Assembly (NCBI RefSeq): GCF_001649575.2
Contig: NC_051450.1
Coordinates: forward strand, 11,421,783-11,485,782
DNA: 64,000 nucleotides
DNA from: Kryptolebias marmoratus
Taxonomy: Eukaryota > Chordata > Actinopteri > Cyprinodontiformes > Rivulidae
Direction of reading: 5' to 3'
Below the pieces are notes generated by a model, which saw nothing but the letters and a program-made list of their open reading frames with translations, had not been told where the DNA came from and did not search any database. Both the position numbers and the translations under genes were made by a program. Positions 1 to 14,155 of the stretch are shown piece by piece. The first letter of the stretch is position 1, and each line of letters opens with the position of its first letter.

Positions 1-3000
1 GAGGGAGTCATTTAAACATCAAGAATCAGTAAGTTTGTGTAATTTTCTCTTTATGTTGTGAACACCTTCACAAATGCACGATATCTGTAAGAAACTCAAA
101 GCTGGGGCAGTTTTGATAAAACTTTCCACGCACTGTAACGTAACGTAGCACAAGAAGAGTAACTTGTTTAGATCATGGGTTTGAAGCTCTAAAAATCAGG
201 CTTTAAAATGAGTTTCTATAGGACTAATAAGAGTCGGTGCCTCCACTGCATTTTCTGCAGTTTCCTTTGCCTCGGTACACAGATTCACCACGACGGCGAA
301 GTCCAACTGATTTGTCTTGAACGCCGTGTGGAAATCGCTACATTTAAGCTTTTCCAGTTCACATGAGGTTAAATCCTTGTGCTTATCAAACCACATCCAT
401 AGAGGAAACATACGCCAATTTAATATTTCCTGTAAATTTCTGGCTGAACTCATCTCAGATGCGTTTGCTTCCAGAGGTGTGATGCGAGGTCAGTGGTGGG
501 TGTTGGGAGGGCGGATGTGACAATTGATGGCAGCATTTCGGACCCTCCCGCTCCAGCTGCAACCTCTGGTGGTGCATTCATTAGTCCACACATGAGAAAT
601 CACCTGATTCGCTGGTAAGTTACCCGGCAATCTGTGCTGACGTCCGTCTCTCCAGCAATGGCACCGCAGGAGAGCGGTAAAGATTAAAAGTAAAAAAAAG
701 TCTGTGCTTTATCAGCGCCAAAAAACTGTATACGAGTATACTCCACCACAGCAGGAGGCACTGAGAATGAGGTGAGCTCCCAGTGAGCCCGAGCGCTCCC
801 GAGGCACTTTATCTCATATTTCTGAGCTGAGTAATGACTGAGGGAAAGAGTCTACAAAAACTCCAGGCAGTAGTACTGGCTGTCAGCACCTCGGCGGCGT
901 TATAACAGAGGAATGCGTCACGATAAACACGTAAGCTGCGCGACAATCAAGCAGCTGCAGGAATGCAGCAAACGTTTAGGCAAAGTGTGATCGGCGAAAA
1001 AAAAGAGAAAAGATTCAAAGATCTTCAAAGGGCCGCGTGCACGCAGACGTAATGATTTTTTTTGTTTTTCATACAATAAAAAGGGAGTGGCTGTTTCAAC
1101 ATTTACTGTCATCCATCCAGTCTGGGAAGATAACGGTCAAAGGAGTGCTATCAGGCAAAAAAAAAAAACACATCACGTTTCCTTATAGTCTGGTCTAACC
1201 AGTTGGACTGAGGCGCAACTGAAGAGTTTATTCCCAACTGAAACAGTCGAAGAGCCAAGAGAAAGCATGTGACCACCATAAAGAAGCCGAGACAAATGGG
1301 TCTAAAATCAAAACTCATTAAAATAATCCAGAATTGTCCAATCAAGACACGTGAGACAGCTAAAGATCGCTTCTCAGGCTTGAAATGAAGAGGCTGCGCC
1401 GAGGGTTCGAACATGTTTGAACATCTGACGCTAAAACAACACATTACAGTGTTTCTGCTGTTCACCCAGCTCTGGGTCTGCACAGCTGGGGAACACATTC
1501 CAGCGTTCTCAAGCTGCGGAAGAAAAAAAAAAAAAAAAGGAAAGAAAAGTTCAGGAATGTTTGGAATTCTTGACATTAATCTACAAACTTTTAAGAAGTC
1601 CCAGAGCTCAAGTGTCAGCCATAACAGAGACGAGTCTGAAACTGAACTCCTCCTCCTCCTCGTAAAACCAAGAAGAGAAGAGAGAAGAAAAAAGCCCTCA
1701 CTGGGATCAAAAGCGACTGGATTGGGCAGCTTGGAGATGAGTGTAAATCCCGCTGAAAGGTCGCAGGGCTCACATGGTGCCGCGCTCCCTGGGATGCATC
1801 GATCACAGCGGGACGGATGAGGTGAGATAAGCGAGACGGGAGGCAGCTGAAGGCCCGCAGCTCTGCGGACCGCTGCATCGACGTCCGCCTCCAACATCCA
1901 GCCGCCGCTCGGCTGCAAGGTGGAGCCCACTGACGAGGTTTAAGACGGGGCCGTGCGTAAGACGAGCCCATATCCTGAACCGTTTGCTGCCTCCTGCCAC
2001 AGTGAGCGGCGTTATATTTACAAAACCAAACTGAGACTAAACCTGCAACAGCAAAATGAATTCATTATTTATTAATGAGCTGAGCAAGTGGTTGGAAGAA
2101 GTGGATCACTTTCTTCTGCTTCTTTTTTAGCTACCAGTTCAGCTTTTAGTGCGTAAAGGAAGCTACTTTATCATTTAGGTTAACCTGTGTGAAAATCCTT
2201 GCTGTAAAGATGCTGATCACTACTAAAAAGGTCCAACAAATGAATAATTTAATAAATTCACTCATATGACATGAGTTACTTTGCACCTCTAACACATGTA
2301 GAAAGCGTCACGGTGCATTATAATCAGCGTTGACTCCACCATAGGTTTTTATCCTATCATATAGGGCTGGACCATATAAGAAACACAAGCGATATTATTG
2401 TTTGACATTGCGATAAACCCTGTCGTCATCATGTAAACCAGGTGTGGGCATCAAGGATCGACCTAATGTGTTATTAGCTTGAGACTTGAAACATAACGCT
2501 GTAAGATTTATTGTAGTCCAGGTCCTTTGTGATACTGATGTCTTGAAAGGGGGACAGTCCAAAAGTTATTCTGGTTTTCTTATTAAGCAGAACCTGAAAT
2601 CTCATTAGAGTTCACATGTTGAACAGAAGGCAGATACTAAGTATTGTCAGCAGTTGTGTAGCATTTAGTGAGAATAAAACCGAAACCTTTTAAAATATGA
2701 TGCTAAATACACTTTTATCAAACTATATTTAACTGTAGCCAGCAACAGAAATGTATTTTTCTATTGACTAATAAGCACAACATTTATTAGTCAATTAAAG
2801 TCATGATGCACAATGACATTTGGACTTTATTTGAAAATTCCTGCCCTAAAATTACTTTATGACTTGTTCTCCCCCAATTTCTTTTTTTTGTTTGCTGTTA
2901 ATCAGTGCTTCAACTCTCAACTAATTACTTCAAGCCCACGTTGTCTAAATGAAGTCCATGGTGGTTTTACGTGAAACCTTAACCTATTTCCCTGCGGTTT

Positions 3001-5202
3001 ACTCTGCAGGACCTCTGAGTCAACTTGTTCCTTCTGAAACAGAAAAGCAGAGAAGAAGAAGAAGAAGAAGGAAAAAAAAAGGCATCCGCACCTGAAGATA
3101 TGAAAACGTGACGCTGCCTGAAGAGGCACGATAGTGAAAGCTCCGCTGTGAAGAAAACCTGAAGGTGAAACAACTTTTGACACCTCGTCCTCGATGAATT
3201 AATTCATAAGGCCTTCTTGAACTCTTCTTCCACCATCAGGCCAGATGGAGGCTGACTCAAAGGCCATGAGGTCTTCCTGACCTTGACAAACTGCCAGCCA
3301 CACTAAAAACTCCTTGAGCGTGTCGGGAAGGAGCTACAAAGACTCATTAACCTTTATTAAATGAATCTGAATTTAACTAATAAACATTTTCTGTCTTTGA
3401 CAAACAGAATCATTTATCTTTCCCCCCTAAAGTCTTACTGCTTTTTAAATAGACTGCAACAGATCAGCCCGGACCAAACCAGCTGGGGGGGTGGAGGAGT
3501 GACAGGTGGTCAAAGGGATGAATGGGATCCGATCGGCCGAAAAGAAAAAACAGGCCACTCTGCTGAGAGGGAGGAAAAAAAGAAGAAGCTCAAAGCAGCC
3601 CAGAGAGGCAGAGCAATACTAACAAGAAATAAAAAATAATTTTAAAAATTGGAATCACCTGAACAGGTACAGCAACGTTTTTCTGAGCAGGACCCCCGCT
3701 TCATGAAGTGTTCGATGCAAGCCCAAGTTAGTAACGAACTAACACCGTTCAACACCGTTTGGTTTTTTTAACTGAAATTCGAAAGAAAACTCAAACAGCC
3801 GCGAGCATCACGTCGGTTCAGCACCGTCCCCGAGCTCGTCGCGCTCACGGCCTTCTGGTTTACCACAGCGCACTTCCTTTTCCTCCTTCTCCTTCACCGT
3901 TTGCCGCCTGGTAAACGTCGACACCACATCAGAGAGACCGTTCCACTCTTTAAGCTTCACCTGAGACTGACGGCCGTGGAAAACATCGGTCTGAAAGCTT
4001 TTTTTTTCGTGTTACAACCCTCTGATTTCCTTCAACGATACATTAATAAAGCAAATCGCTTCATCGTCCGGAACTGATCTATTTATTTCTTAGTTCAGCA
4101 CAAATCTGATCATAGCATAATACTTTATAAAAACAAACATAAAATCTGATTTATTTCCTGTTTGTTCTAATAAACTCAAAATAAAATGAATCATTTACAT
4201 GAAAAGCTGCCAAAGTTACAATAAATCAGGGGCATAACTTTACAGAAACTGAGAGCAAAACTCAAACAACTAAACCTAAAACAGCTTCTGACTGTACATC
4301 AGTCATCATATGTTGAATTAACCATGTCCCGTGTCATCCTGAAAGCCTACAGAAACATTCAGCTTTCTGTTTGTCACCGTCAAGTCATCAAACCCTAATT
4401 TAAACTCAAAACTCCCTCAACTAACCGGAGCTTCGAGCATTAAATAACATCTGCTCGAAGAACCACAAATAGCAAACATTTTAAGTGAGATCTTGAGTCG
4501 TTTGGTGCCAGAAAGGTTTAAAATATTATTTGAATTCAAAATATTCCTCTTCTTTTTTTTCTTCCAAAACTCACAATGCAACAACTCAAAATACTGTAAC
4601 AGATTCAAGTGTGTAACTCGAATTCCTTACCACAAAAAAAAACACTTCAAAAAGTCTGGAAGTGTCCCTTTTCGAAGAAATCCTCATTTCAAACTTGTCA
4701 TTTTAAGCTTCTGCTGAGTTATTTAGACTCTGAGTCTTTGTGCGTTGAGCCCCACTAACCTTTTCTGGTTCAAATCAGCATAAAAAAAATGAGCCAAATC
4801 TGCCGATATCCCCTAAAACTTTGACTTATAATTAAGACAAGTTGAATATCTTTAGAGGAAGTTGTAAAATCAGCTGATTCTACTGATCTGCTTCCTCAGC
4901 AGTTCATTTCATAATGCTTTACGGTTAATAAAATGAATCAGAAGTTCAACACTATCGCTGGTAAGAGCCCTCAGTGTGTGCTGTCAACATGGCCAGGTGG
5001 CCCACTTTGCATACTCTGTGTGTGTGTGTCCTTGTCACAGAGGTTAAAACACACTTGCATAAAAGAATACAAATGTTCAACCTGCAGCTCAAACAAACAG
5101 GAAACTATTTGAATATAAAATCGTACCCCTGCGCAGAGAAACCTGCGCGTAGACGTCTCACACTGAAACAGGGTTCCTATCTCTATTATTAAGACACTTC
5201 CT

Positions 5203-5204
<2 letters not shown>

Positions 5205-5279
<75 letters not shown>
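5205..5279. repeat. (GA)n microsatellite
   Basis: About 75 bases of GA dinucleotide repeat, interrupted twice by an AAAG unit, inside the probable abi1 intron. It is followed at about 5345 by a short ACAC-rich stretch. Confidence 0.95.
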
Positions 5280-6484
5280 GCATTTCCAGGGAGCCAGTCC
5301 TCAGAGTCAGCAGGGCAAACAGGAAACAGAACTCTGACCCGTCTGTGTGTCATACGCCCCACACACACGTACACACACACGCAGTCCGAAACCCTCTGTT
5401 GCACAAACAAAAGTCACTAAAACCAGTTGAGAAAGTGGGGCAAAGATCTGGGTTTGGTTACGCCATCTGTTTGAGCTCGCTGAGCTGCAGCAAAGCTGCC
5501 GTGACGGGAACACGGCGCACGGCAGGAGAAGAAGAAGAAACGCCAAAAGGAGCGCTGAGGGGACGAGCCGGCTCAAGCCGAGACACGTCGAGATGCGTCT
5601 GTTTCAGTCGGCAGAGCGAGCGTATCCACGGGGCTCAGGAGAACTCCAGCGGACAGCCCGACACCTCCCGAACGGAGCGGGCCTGGCATGCACCGAGGGG
5701 CTTCAAATCCGGCTTTCTTTGAACAAGGTGCTCTGCAAAAAAACACAGGGACCGAGTCGCTCAGACAAGACACCGATTTGAGCTAAATTTACATCAGGTG
5801 CCGCACAACGGCAACATCCTCCCCTCCCGACTCCTCTTTCTCCTCGCCGCTACGAAAAGGCAGTAACCCAAGCCAGAAGAAGACTGGTTTTCGCCACATT
5901 TTACAGCTCTTTTGTTTGGCTCTCGTGTTGCTGTTTTTGGGGGAACTTCATCTGGAGCGAAACTGTGCACCAAAACAAACAAAAAAAACTATTTGGGATC
6001 ACAAAGGTTCCCATTTGTAGCCACAAAACCCACCTCCTGACTTTCAGCATTAATTGAATCCGTTTCTGCTGCAGCGGTCCAAGCACACGCTTTGCTAATT
6101 GTCCGAAAGAGGCGCGCTTATTTACGATGACGGCGTTGTCGCGTTCAGCGCGGCGGTTTAATCGAATCATATCGGCCTTCAAGTTTGGACTGGATTGCTG
6201 TTTTAAATTTAGACAGCACGGCTATTAATAAAGCCTGAGGAGGTTTTAAGATGATAGAAGTTACAGAAACTGCCTCATTGAGGTGGTTATAAAATGGAAA
6301 AAAATAGGAATAAAATAAGATTTGATTATAGAAACTTAAAACATGAACACATGCCAGTTTAAGTTTAGTTTAATATAAGATAATGGGTTTTATTTCAACA
6401 TTTTTACTGTAGGAAAAAGAAAGCAAATCTATTAAGTCTTATTTAAAATCCATCTCCTTCACATTTTCTGTCTGACTACGTTCG

Positions 6485-6700
6485 TTTCTCTCAGAAAGTA
6501 TTCACTGGATGGACATCTACAGCTGATTTACTTTTGGAGTCAACCCAATCCAAGATGGATGCCACAGCCAAGACAAAAAATGGCTCTAACTCAGCCAGTT
6601 TTACAGCCACTGAGCTGAAATTTGGTGTGGTAGTAGCTGAGAGTCCTTCACAGCCCATGCTTCAAGCAGGCAGGTGACATGGATTCCTTCGGGGAATGCC
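6485..6700 (+). repeat. Dispersed repeat, copy 1 of 3
   Basis: This segment shares long diverged similarity with 34145-34470 and 54449-54700. The shared blocks include 'tctcagaaagta', 'acttttggagtcaaccca', 'atggccaccaca'-like and 'gtggtagtagctgagagtc'. It is an interspersed element of unknown class with no coding capacity, in the same orientation at all three sites. Confidence 0.75.
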
Positions 6701-8168
6701 AGGCCTTTGTTTCATTATTCAGGAAGCCGCTCAACCAGAAAGATGGTAAATATCAGGAAAACTGCTGATTCTTTTCTGCTGTATTGGACAATATTTGAAA
6801 ACCACGCTGTTAACCATTAACACGGGGAGGTAACAAACATCCCAACCAGGACTCCAGACAGAGAGTTTTCTCAATACTGTGTCACGGTGGGAAATCGGCT
6901 TGCAACGTTCCAGTCTCGTGTTACAACTCTGGGAAATCCTGAACAAGGAAACTCCCACATCTAGTTCCACTGAACATGTTTTTTTTTTTTTTCTCTTCAT
7001 TTTCCTGCTGCACTATCGGCACATTTAACCGCTAACAAAAGTGTCTCGGAAACAAAAAACAACAAGTATGTATGGGATATAAAGAAGTTGTCCGAACTCC
7101 TGTCCCGCAATGTCTGCCCCGTGACTTCAGAGAAATGGCGTAAATCCATCCGAGGGTGAGGAAGAGAACTAAATTACAGGGAGTCCTTGGGGAGTACAGC
7201 TGGAACGGACACACCCGCTGTAGCTGATATGGTGGGTTCCTGTTGGAAAAAATAAAATAAAACAAAACAGGCTCTATGCATGACTTCTGTCGGGGAGTTT
7301 GTCCTTAAACAGACAGCTTGCTGCGTGCTGTGAAAGAGGCTTATGGCTCAGATACTCTTAGATCAAAAAGCAACATGTTTTCGTCAGACTTCGCATCCAG
7401 ATTCATTTGTACCTTAAAAAAAAAAAGGAAAACAACAATGTGCATATGTGCTGCCTTTCTCTGAAAACACTTAAAGGAAGACGGGTAGTGAAGAGAACAA
7501 TTATGTCCCAACGAATAAGCTAAGAGAGCAGGAAACAAAAGCAATACCTCCCTACCTTTACTAACTTAACTTTGGCATTCCTTTCTCTGTCTCACCAGCC
7601 CACAAACTCAACTCAAGTTCCCTTAATTTATCTGCTCACATTCTCCGTTTACAGGCATTAAAATAAACTAAGAACAATAAAAGCCATGCCCTGACATTAC
7701 ATCATTGGTACTGAGTGCTTACAGGTCCAATAAGAGGCATTTTACCACCACTGTAATGGGATCCCAGTGGTGCCTTAAAGCTGTTTTTGTGGTAGTAAAT
7801 GGTGAGTTTAATGACCTTATGGAGTGTAAAGAGCTGACATGTAAGGCTTGTAATTTTGCTGACAATTAAAACAGTTTTGAGCGCATACAAAACTACGAGG
7901 TAATATATGTATATAGTTATTTAGTTTTGGTGGCTGTAACACGTAAAACGTGCAGGCCTTCCCATCAGTAGTAAGAGTGGGGAGTGCAGTTTCTAAACCG
8001 ACCCCGGAGCAGTCATAAAAAGTAGACACACCCTCTGGGTAAACGGAATAATTCGATCAATAGTAGGTGCAGAGAGACGCGACTGAAACGTCCCACAGCC
8101 GTAAAAGCACAGTCGTCAAATATTGTTATTCCAACTCGCTTTCAGAGCTCCTTTCACGCGCGAGACTA

Positions 8169-8531
<363 letters not shown>

Positions 8532-8775
8532 CTATTGTGGGATTCCTGGCCCCGATTTCAAACCGAAGATCGTCAATGATAGAAAGGAGGAGTCACTCAA
8601 TCTAAAAAAAAAAAAAAGAAAAGAAACCGTGTCCGCGTTATCCTCTCGGCAACATCTTTTTATATTTATCATCATTATCTATTAAATTTATCACACTTTT
8701 TTTTATTAATTTTAGCTTGGTTTTATAATCTAACCAGCTATGAATCCAATGAAAGATTGAGGGATGAGAATTTTT

Positions 8776-8776
<1 letters not shown>

Positions 8777-8836
<60 letters not shown>
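8777..8836. repeat. (CTAT)n tetranucleotide microsatellite
   Basis: About 15 copies of CTAT followed by a short TG run, between the abi1 first exon and the acbd5 promoter. Confidence 0.95.
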
Positions 8837-9123
8837 GTGTGTGTGTGTTTTTTACTTTAATGTATATTTAAAATAACAATCATCATCAATAAAACAAGTT
8901 ATTTAAATGTTGTTTAATTTGACCAAAAATCAAAAGGTAATTTGGTGCATTGCTGTTATGATTAAAACAGTGCTAAAACAATTTATCTACAAATATTGTT
9001 CAAAATAACTAAATGGGCCAATATTTTTTTAGTATAGAAAAAAAAACACAAGTGAAAGATCTTACTTTTATAAGACGCTTGCGTATCACGCTCCCGAGCT
9101 GGAAAAAGTGGATACAGACTAGA

Positions 9124-9385
9124 GCATGCTGGGTAGTGTAGTCTTACACGCAAATGAACGGTGAGCTACACGTGAACGTGTATGGCGTTTAAGAAGGAGA
9201 AAAACTACTTATATTTTCACTTCCTAACATGTACTTTCTTTAGATTTTATAACCTATCGCGTCTTTTCAAAAACCCGCTTGCTTAACTTTAAACCAACTT
9301 CCCAGGGCGAAGTTTCAAGGAAGCGCGGAGGATCATGGAATTTGTAGGAACGGTTGCCATCGAAAAACTACAATTCACAGAATGC
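9124..9385. promoter_or_regulatory. abi1/acbd5 bidirectional promoter with ZNF143-type motifs
   Basis: Three matches to the ZNF143/SBS consensus (ACTACAATTCCCAGCATGC) lie within 260 bases. The match at 9124-9142 is on the minus strand and ends in GCATGCTGGG. A weaker match at 9331-9348 is also on the minus strand (reading CCTACAAATTCCATGATC). A strong match at 9366-9385 is on the plus strand (AACTACAATTCACAGAATGC). ZNF143 sites are typical of TATA-less bidirectional housekeeping promoters. The probable acbd5 5' UTR follows, with a donor at 9482 (CAGG|GTAAG). Confidence 0.65.
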
Positions 9386-9729
9386 ACCCGGGCCCTAGCT
9401 TTTATTTGCTGTTCATGGCGTCTGGTTTAGGGCTAAGGGCAAGTTGCTTTCTGACGAATAAATAAGCGAATTAGTTCAGGGGTAAGTATTGTCGATTCAG
9501 AGCTTTTTCGTTGAACGTTTGGAAACGTTGGAGGCGTTAAACTTTAATAACGGCGTTACGGACGCTGCGTCGCACGCGAGTGTCCTAATACACAACTAGC
9601 TTAATCTCCGACTGTTGGTCAAAACAAACAGGCTGCTGTCAAAGAGTAACCCAGAGCCGTGTTTGTTTTTGTTTTCGCCGCTGTTTTTCACACCGCAGGC
9701 CTTGTGTTGGCAGCCTCCGAGCGAAAGCC

Positions 9730-12700
9730 ATGGAGGTGGAAAGTGTCAGCGTCGAGGAAGAGAAGCGCTTGACCCAAATGAGGTTCGACGCCGCCGTCAA
9801 AGTGATCAGGAGTTTGCCCCCGAACGGTGAGTAAACCAGCCCCCGCGGCTGCAACGACAAGGGTGTCAGCTTGGGTGATTTAGGAAATCCACTTTAACAG
9901 GTCAGACTTGACACTCTGCTGCAGCAGGAATGATCACAACAAGCAGTTCAAAAGCCTGCTCTGCCTCCAGGCCTTTCCTTATGGGGCTTCTTGCAGATAC
10001 TTTCTTTTCATCAGACTTTGTTTTGTTTTTCTTTCTCAGGTCCCTTTCAGCCCTCCAATGACATGATGCTCAAGTTCTACAGTTACTACAAACAAGCCAC
10101 TGTAGGACCGTGCAATATACCACGACCTGGCTTCTGGGATGCAGTTGGCAAAGCTAAATGGTCAGTGTGCTTCCATCACATTCCTGCCTTTTAATAAAGG
10201 AAACATTTGGTCAGGGTTTAGTTTCATTACTCTGTATTATTTTAGACTCAACAGATTTCACTGTGAGATCAACAGGGTTCCTTCTGGTGCTTGAAAGTCC
10301 TGGAAAATGCATTATGGATGTTGGATAATTTGCTTGGGAAAACTACGTTTGCCGTTTGATTTTTAGATTCAAAATAGTCACTTTGCGTTGAATAAAAGCA
10401 GGTCAGAAAGTTTCACAGCTGCTCCAACTCTTCCAAGTGTTGCATTTTATTTAAAAATCTCAGTAAACTGTGATATACTTTTATACTCTTGACTAAAAAT
10501 TAAACCGAAATAACACGCATTAAAGTAGTGAAATTGTCTTGTTGCGTGCACTGTTTTTTTAAATTCATTTATTACCACTATAAAGTGCTGGAAAAGCTTG
10601 AGAATTTCCTTAAAAAATGCTTGGAAAAGTGCTTGAATTTGACTTTGGGGAAGGTGTAAGAACAGCAGGGTTTCACTGACATCCATCAGAGGGGAAAAAA
10701 AAACGAAGCAAAAAAACCTCTGAAACAACATTGCGTAAAACTCTGTGTAAAACAAGACCGAAGCTGCAAACATGGCCTCCCTCTGTGTAATCTCAAACCG
10801 AGTCTCTGGACTCGGCTTGGAATGTGACCTCCAGCCCACAGAGCCGGACAGTGTCTCTCAAGGATCTTAGGAGAAAATCTCTGAAACTCTCTGTGAAGCT
10901 GCTGTCCTCCTTTGACCCTCAGTTTGCAGAAAACACCCTGTCCCCAGGCCTGTTGGGAGAGCCGAAAACACTCGATGTGGCTCAGTTTACTATCTGATCA
11001 TTTGATAATGCAGGGCTTCTTTTTTTTCCCCCTTCTCACTTTCATCATAAAAGGGACGCATGGAATTCCCTTGAAGATATGTCAAAAGAAGAAGCCATGG
11101 CAGCGTATGTCGATCAAATGAAGCTGGTATGTGTTCCACTCTGTGTTTTTTTTTTTTCTTTTGTAATGGATTTTAAATGAGCAACAAAATCAACGCCCGG
11201 TTGGATTTGCAGATCCTGGAGGGCATGCCCATAACGGACGAGGTGGAGGAGCTTCTGCGCGTCCTCGGCCCTTTCTACGAGCTGGTTGACGAGAAGAAAA
11301 AGATCTCACAGATATCGGACCTGAGCACAGGTAGGGTTAACCCTCCCACCTTCCCCCTTTTTATGGGTGTAGAAACAGCCTCCGGAGCTTAACCTTTTTT
11401 ATAATTTGCCTCCTGTTGCACGCTCAGCCCGTTTGACTCAGTTTGCTAGGCAACTGGAAGGCAAGTATGACTGTGTACACATGCAGTGTGTTGATGTAGC
11501 TTACAATCAGTGTGGTGCTGTAGCTCGTATGCTTTTAGCGCTTTAGAGCAGCTGTTGTAGTTTAGCACAGTTGAGGTCCTCTTCGCTGTCAGAGAATGAC
11601 ACGTTCATCTGAAACAGATGATAACTGTATCCACCGAGGCATTCAGCTGCATCAGCACCTGAGATCTGTAGCTGTCAGCTTTGTGTAAACGTAGAGTTGC
11701 GTAAAAAAAATAAAAAATGAAAGAGTTTGTGAGATTTGTCCTGATCGCCTTTTGCCGTGCAGGATTTGGCACCGTGCTAAATTCACTGGAAACCAAAAGT
11801 GTTGCAAAAAGCATCATAAGAAACATGGAAATGAACGGCAGTCTGGAGAGTCGGCCCGCCAGGCTCAAAGAAAGGGAAGAAATGCAACAAGAGGATGATG
11901 ATGATGAGGTGGAGGAGGAAGATGAGGAGAAGGAGGAGGAGAAAGAAGAGATAATAGAAGTTAGAAAAGGTAACAAAGTTCCTCCTTTGAGTGCGTTTAA
12001 ACGTAAGAATTTCTTTCCGGAACATTTGGGGTTTTAATTTTTTTTTCCTGCAGCTTCTCAACCAAAGAAGAAGAGTTCAGCCAGGAGACACAAACCGGCC
12101 CTCCTGAATGGAAAACCGGCTAACGGGGTCGCCCACGTGATGAACGGGGATCATACGAGAGCTGCTCCGAACAGCGACGACTCCAAGGAGGGCTCAGCGG
12201 GCGAGCCCCTGCTCAATGGACACCACACAGGTTAGAGAAAATAAAATCATCTCCCATTTTGATTTGGTTGTGTTCAGGCTCATATACACACACACACACA
12301 CACAACCTGCTGCCTGTGCTTGGGTATCAGTGGAGCATGTGACGGGATAATCTGCTCAGCTTCGTTCCGAGAGCCGCAGCAAATCAACATGCTCTGAATC
12401 TTTACGCATCAGCTGCTCTGGAACCGTTTTAATTCAATGAATTAATGACTCTGTTGATACAAAGCCTTGAGTTAATCGAACGACCTCCACGCCACAGATC
12501 CAGGGACCAGTCACCTGGCCAGCGACTCGGACAGTGAAGTCTACTGCGATTCTGTGGACCAGTTTGGCCAAGAAGAGGCAAGCAAAAGCTCGAAAAACAC
12601 AAATCTGGGTCAGACCAAATTAACGAGTCCACCTCAGAGGAATTCACTCGGTGCGTTTCTCATCTAGAGCTCGGAGCACAACCGATCTCTGGACGACCTG

Positions 12701-14155
12701 GATGAAGAGAGCCACGTCCTGCTGCCCATAGAGGAGCTGCAGGAGGACGTCCAGGGTCCCCCGCGGGCCCTCAGGTGTGGGGGTGAAGACGGAGAGGCGG
12801 GCGGGACGGGCTCACAGAGACAGAGGCTGACTGTAGACGTGCCGGGCAGCTCCTCGTCTAGGAGAGGAAGAGGTACGGTTGCACCTGCAGGAAGTTTGGA
12901 CTCAAAAGTTCTTGGTTTGAATCTGGTTGTGGTGGGAAAAGAGGCACAAAACACATTAAAATGTATCAAGAACGTAAAGTAATGTCTGCTTTTTTCTTTT
13001 AGGCTCCAGGTCTCCGGGCCTCAGCCCGGGATCTGCGATGTCAACGCACAGTGGTGGAGATGGCGACGGCGAGCGCTGGAGGGGCGGCGAAACGGCCGGA
13101 GGGAGCCTGAATGAGCAGATCGTCATGGCGCTGGCCAGGCTGCAGGAGGACATGCAAAGTGTCCTGGAGAGGCTGCGCACCCTGGAGGCTCTAACCGCCA
13201 GCCAGGTCGGACCATCTTACCTCAGAGGAGGGGAAACCGCGGTCCCAGTGGACTGGAATTTAGTTGTTGCTGCTTTAACCCTAATCTCATTAGTTTTTAT
13301 TAAAAACCGTCCAGGTTCAAGAACACACAGACAAAATTTACACAATTGCCTGCATTTCACAGCGGCAGGAGATTTAAAACATTTTTTCCTTTTCGTATTG
13401 TTCATTCCAAAAATGACACAGAGAAACTTTTTTTTTTGTCTCACCTCATTAAGAACCATTTATAGCACATATAGGTCAACAGACTTGTAATTAAATTATT
13501 TGTTATGGCAAAACAAACAGCATCTAATGGGCATTTCCATAATTATAAAGAACTGACACAACATTTAGGCTGCAAACAAAGTTCATATCTTTTTTTATTA
13601 TTATTATTATTTCAGCATGGATAAGGTTTTTGTTTGTTTGTTTTTTTAAATGACAGATAAGAGGTTTGTACTTTGGCTCAGTAAACAGGATGAACGGAGC
13701 ACCATCTATGCAGTCAGAAGCTTGTGACTTTTTATTTTTGAGCAAACATTTCCCTTTTTTTTTCCTGTTTTCACAGGCCAGATCAGTGGTTCTTTCTCCC
13801 ACGTATGTGTCACCTCCAGTGAAGAAGAAGAACTGGGTAAACAGACTCGACTCCATATTGGTGTTTTTTTTTTTTTCCTGAACTGCGTTCTGCTTTAAAA
13901 AGTACAACGAAGCAAAAAAAAAAAAACATTTGGACTTTGTATATGTTCTCAACCTAGAAGCCATCCTGGTGGCCTTTCGACATTTCGCCAGCCAGCGTGA
14001 TCTTCGCCGTTATATGGCCATTTGTTGTTCAGTGGCTTATCCGTTCATATTTGCAAAGAAGAAGAAGGTACAACTTTTATACTAGAAAGCGTTTTTTTTG
14101 ATGATGTGCTCAATTCAAACGTGTTTTTGTCCTTTTTAACAGGCGCATCAACTGA
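9730..14155 (+). CDS. acbd5: Acyl-CoA-binding domain-containing protein 5
   Basis: Tail-anchored peroxisomal protein that binds very-long-chain acyl-CoA and tethers peroxisomes to ER VAP proteins. Thirteen coding exons: 9730-9826, 10040-10160, 11054-11126, 11213-11330, 11428-11460, 11763-11969, 12054-12230, 12498-12577, 12668-12872, 13003-13205, 13777-13836, 13958-14067, 14143-14155. They give 498 aa with all phases closing. Order: ACB domain (about residues 10-100, with [12 protein letters not shown] and [12 protein letters not shown]); acidic linker; FFAT-like VAP-binding motif around SEVYCDS (about 288-294) in exon 8; coiled-coil segment [17 protein letters not shown]-terminal membrane anchor (about 467-486); and a basic tail QRRRRRIN matching the human tail anchor. 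Two introns have GC donors (11461 and 12578). A non-coding first exon probably ends at 9481 and rejoins at 9699. Paralogue a or b cannot be told. Confidence 0.93.

Noticed and set aside
196..453. An 85-codon minus-strand frame resembling a small protein
   Set aside because: No family recognised and no supporting features. It could be an old transposon piece but cannot be supported.
1151..1930. A 259-codon open frame on the minus strand
   Set aside because: Low-complexity stretches (poly-F from poly-A tracts), no recognisable domain, no splice or promoter context, and overlapping frames of similar length on both strands.
2340..2480. A possible repeat ('agggctggaccatat...' type)
   Set aside because: It looks like a common fish repeat phrase, but the match is too short and diverged to assign.
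10260..10680. Repeated 'gcttgaaa/tggaaaa' phrases in acbd5 intron 2
   Set aside because: Probably an old interspersed repeat fragment, but no ends or family could be defined.
12578..12660. Reading through acbd5 exon 8 without splicing
   Set aside because: The frame runs into a stop at the TAG just before 12668, and the protein after the GC donor joins correctly to exon 9 in the same phase.
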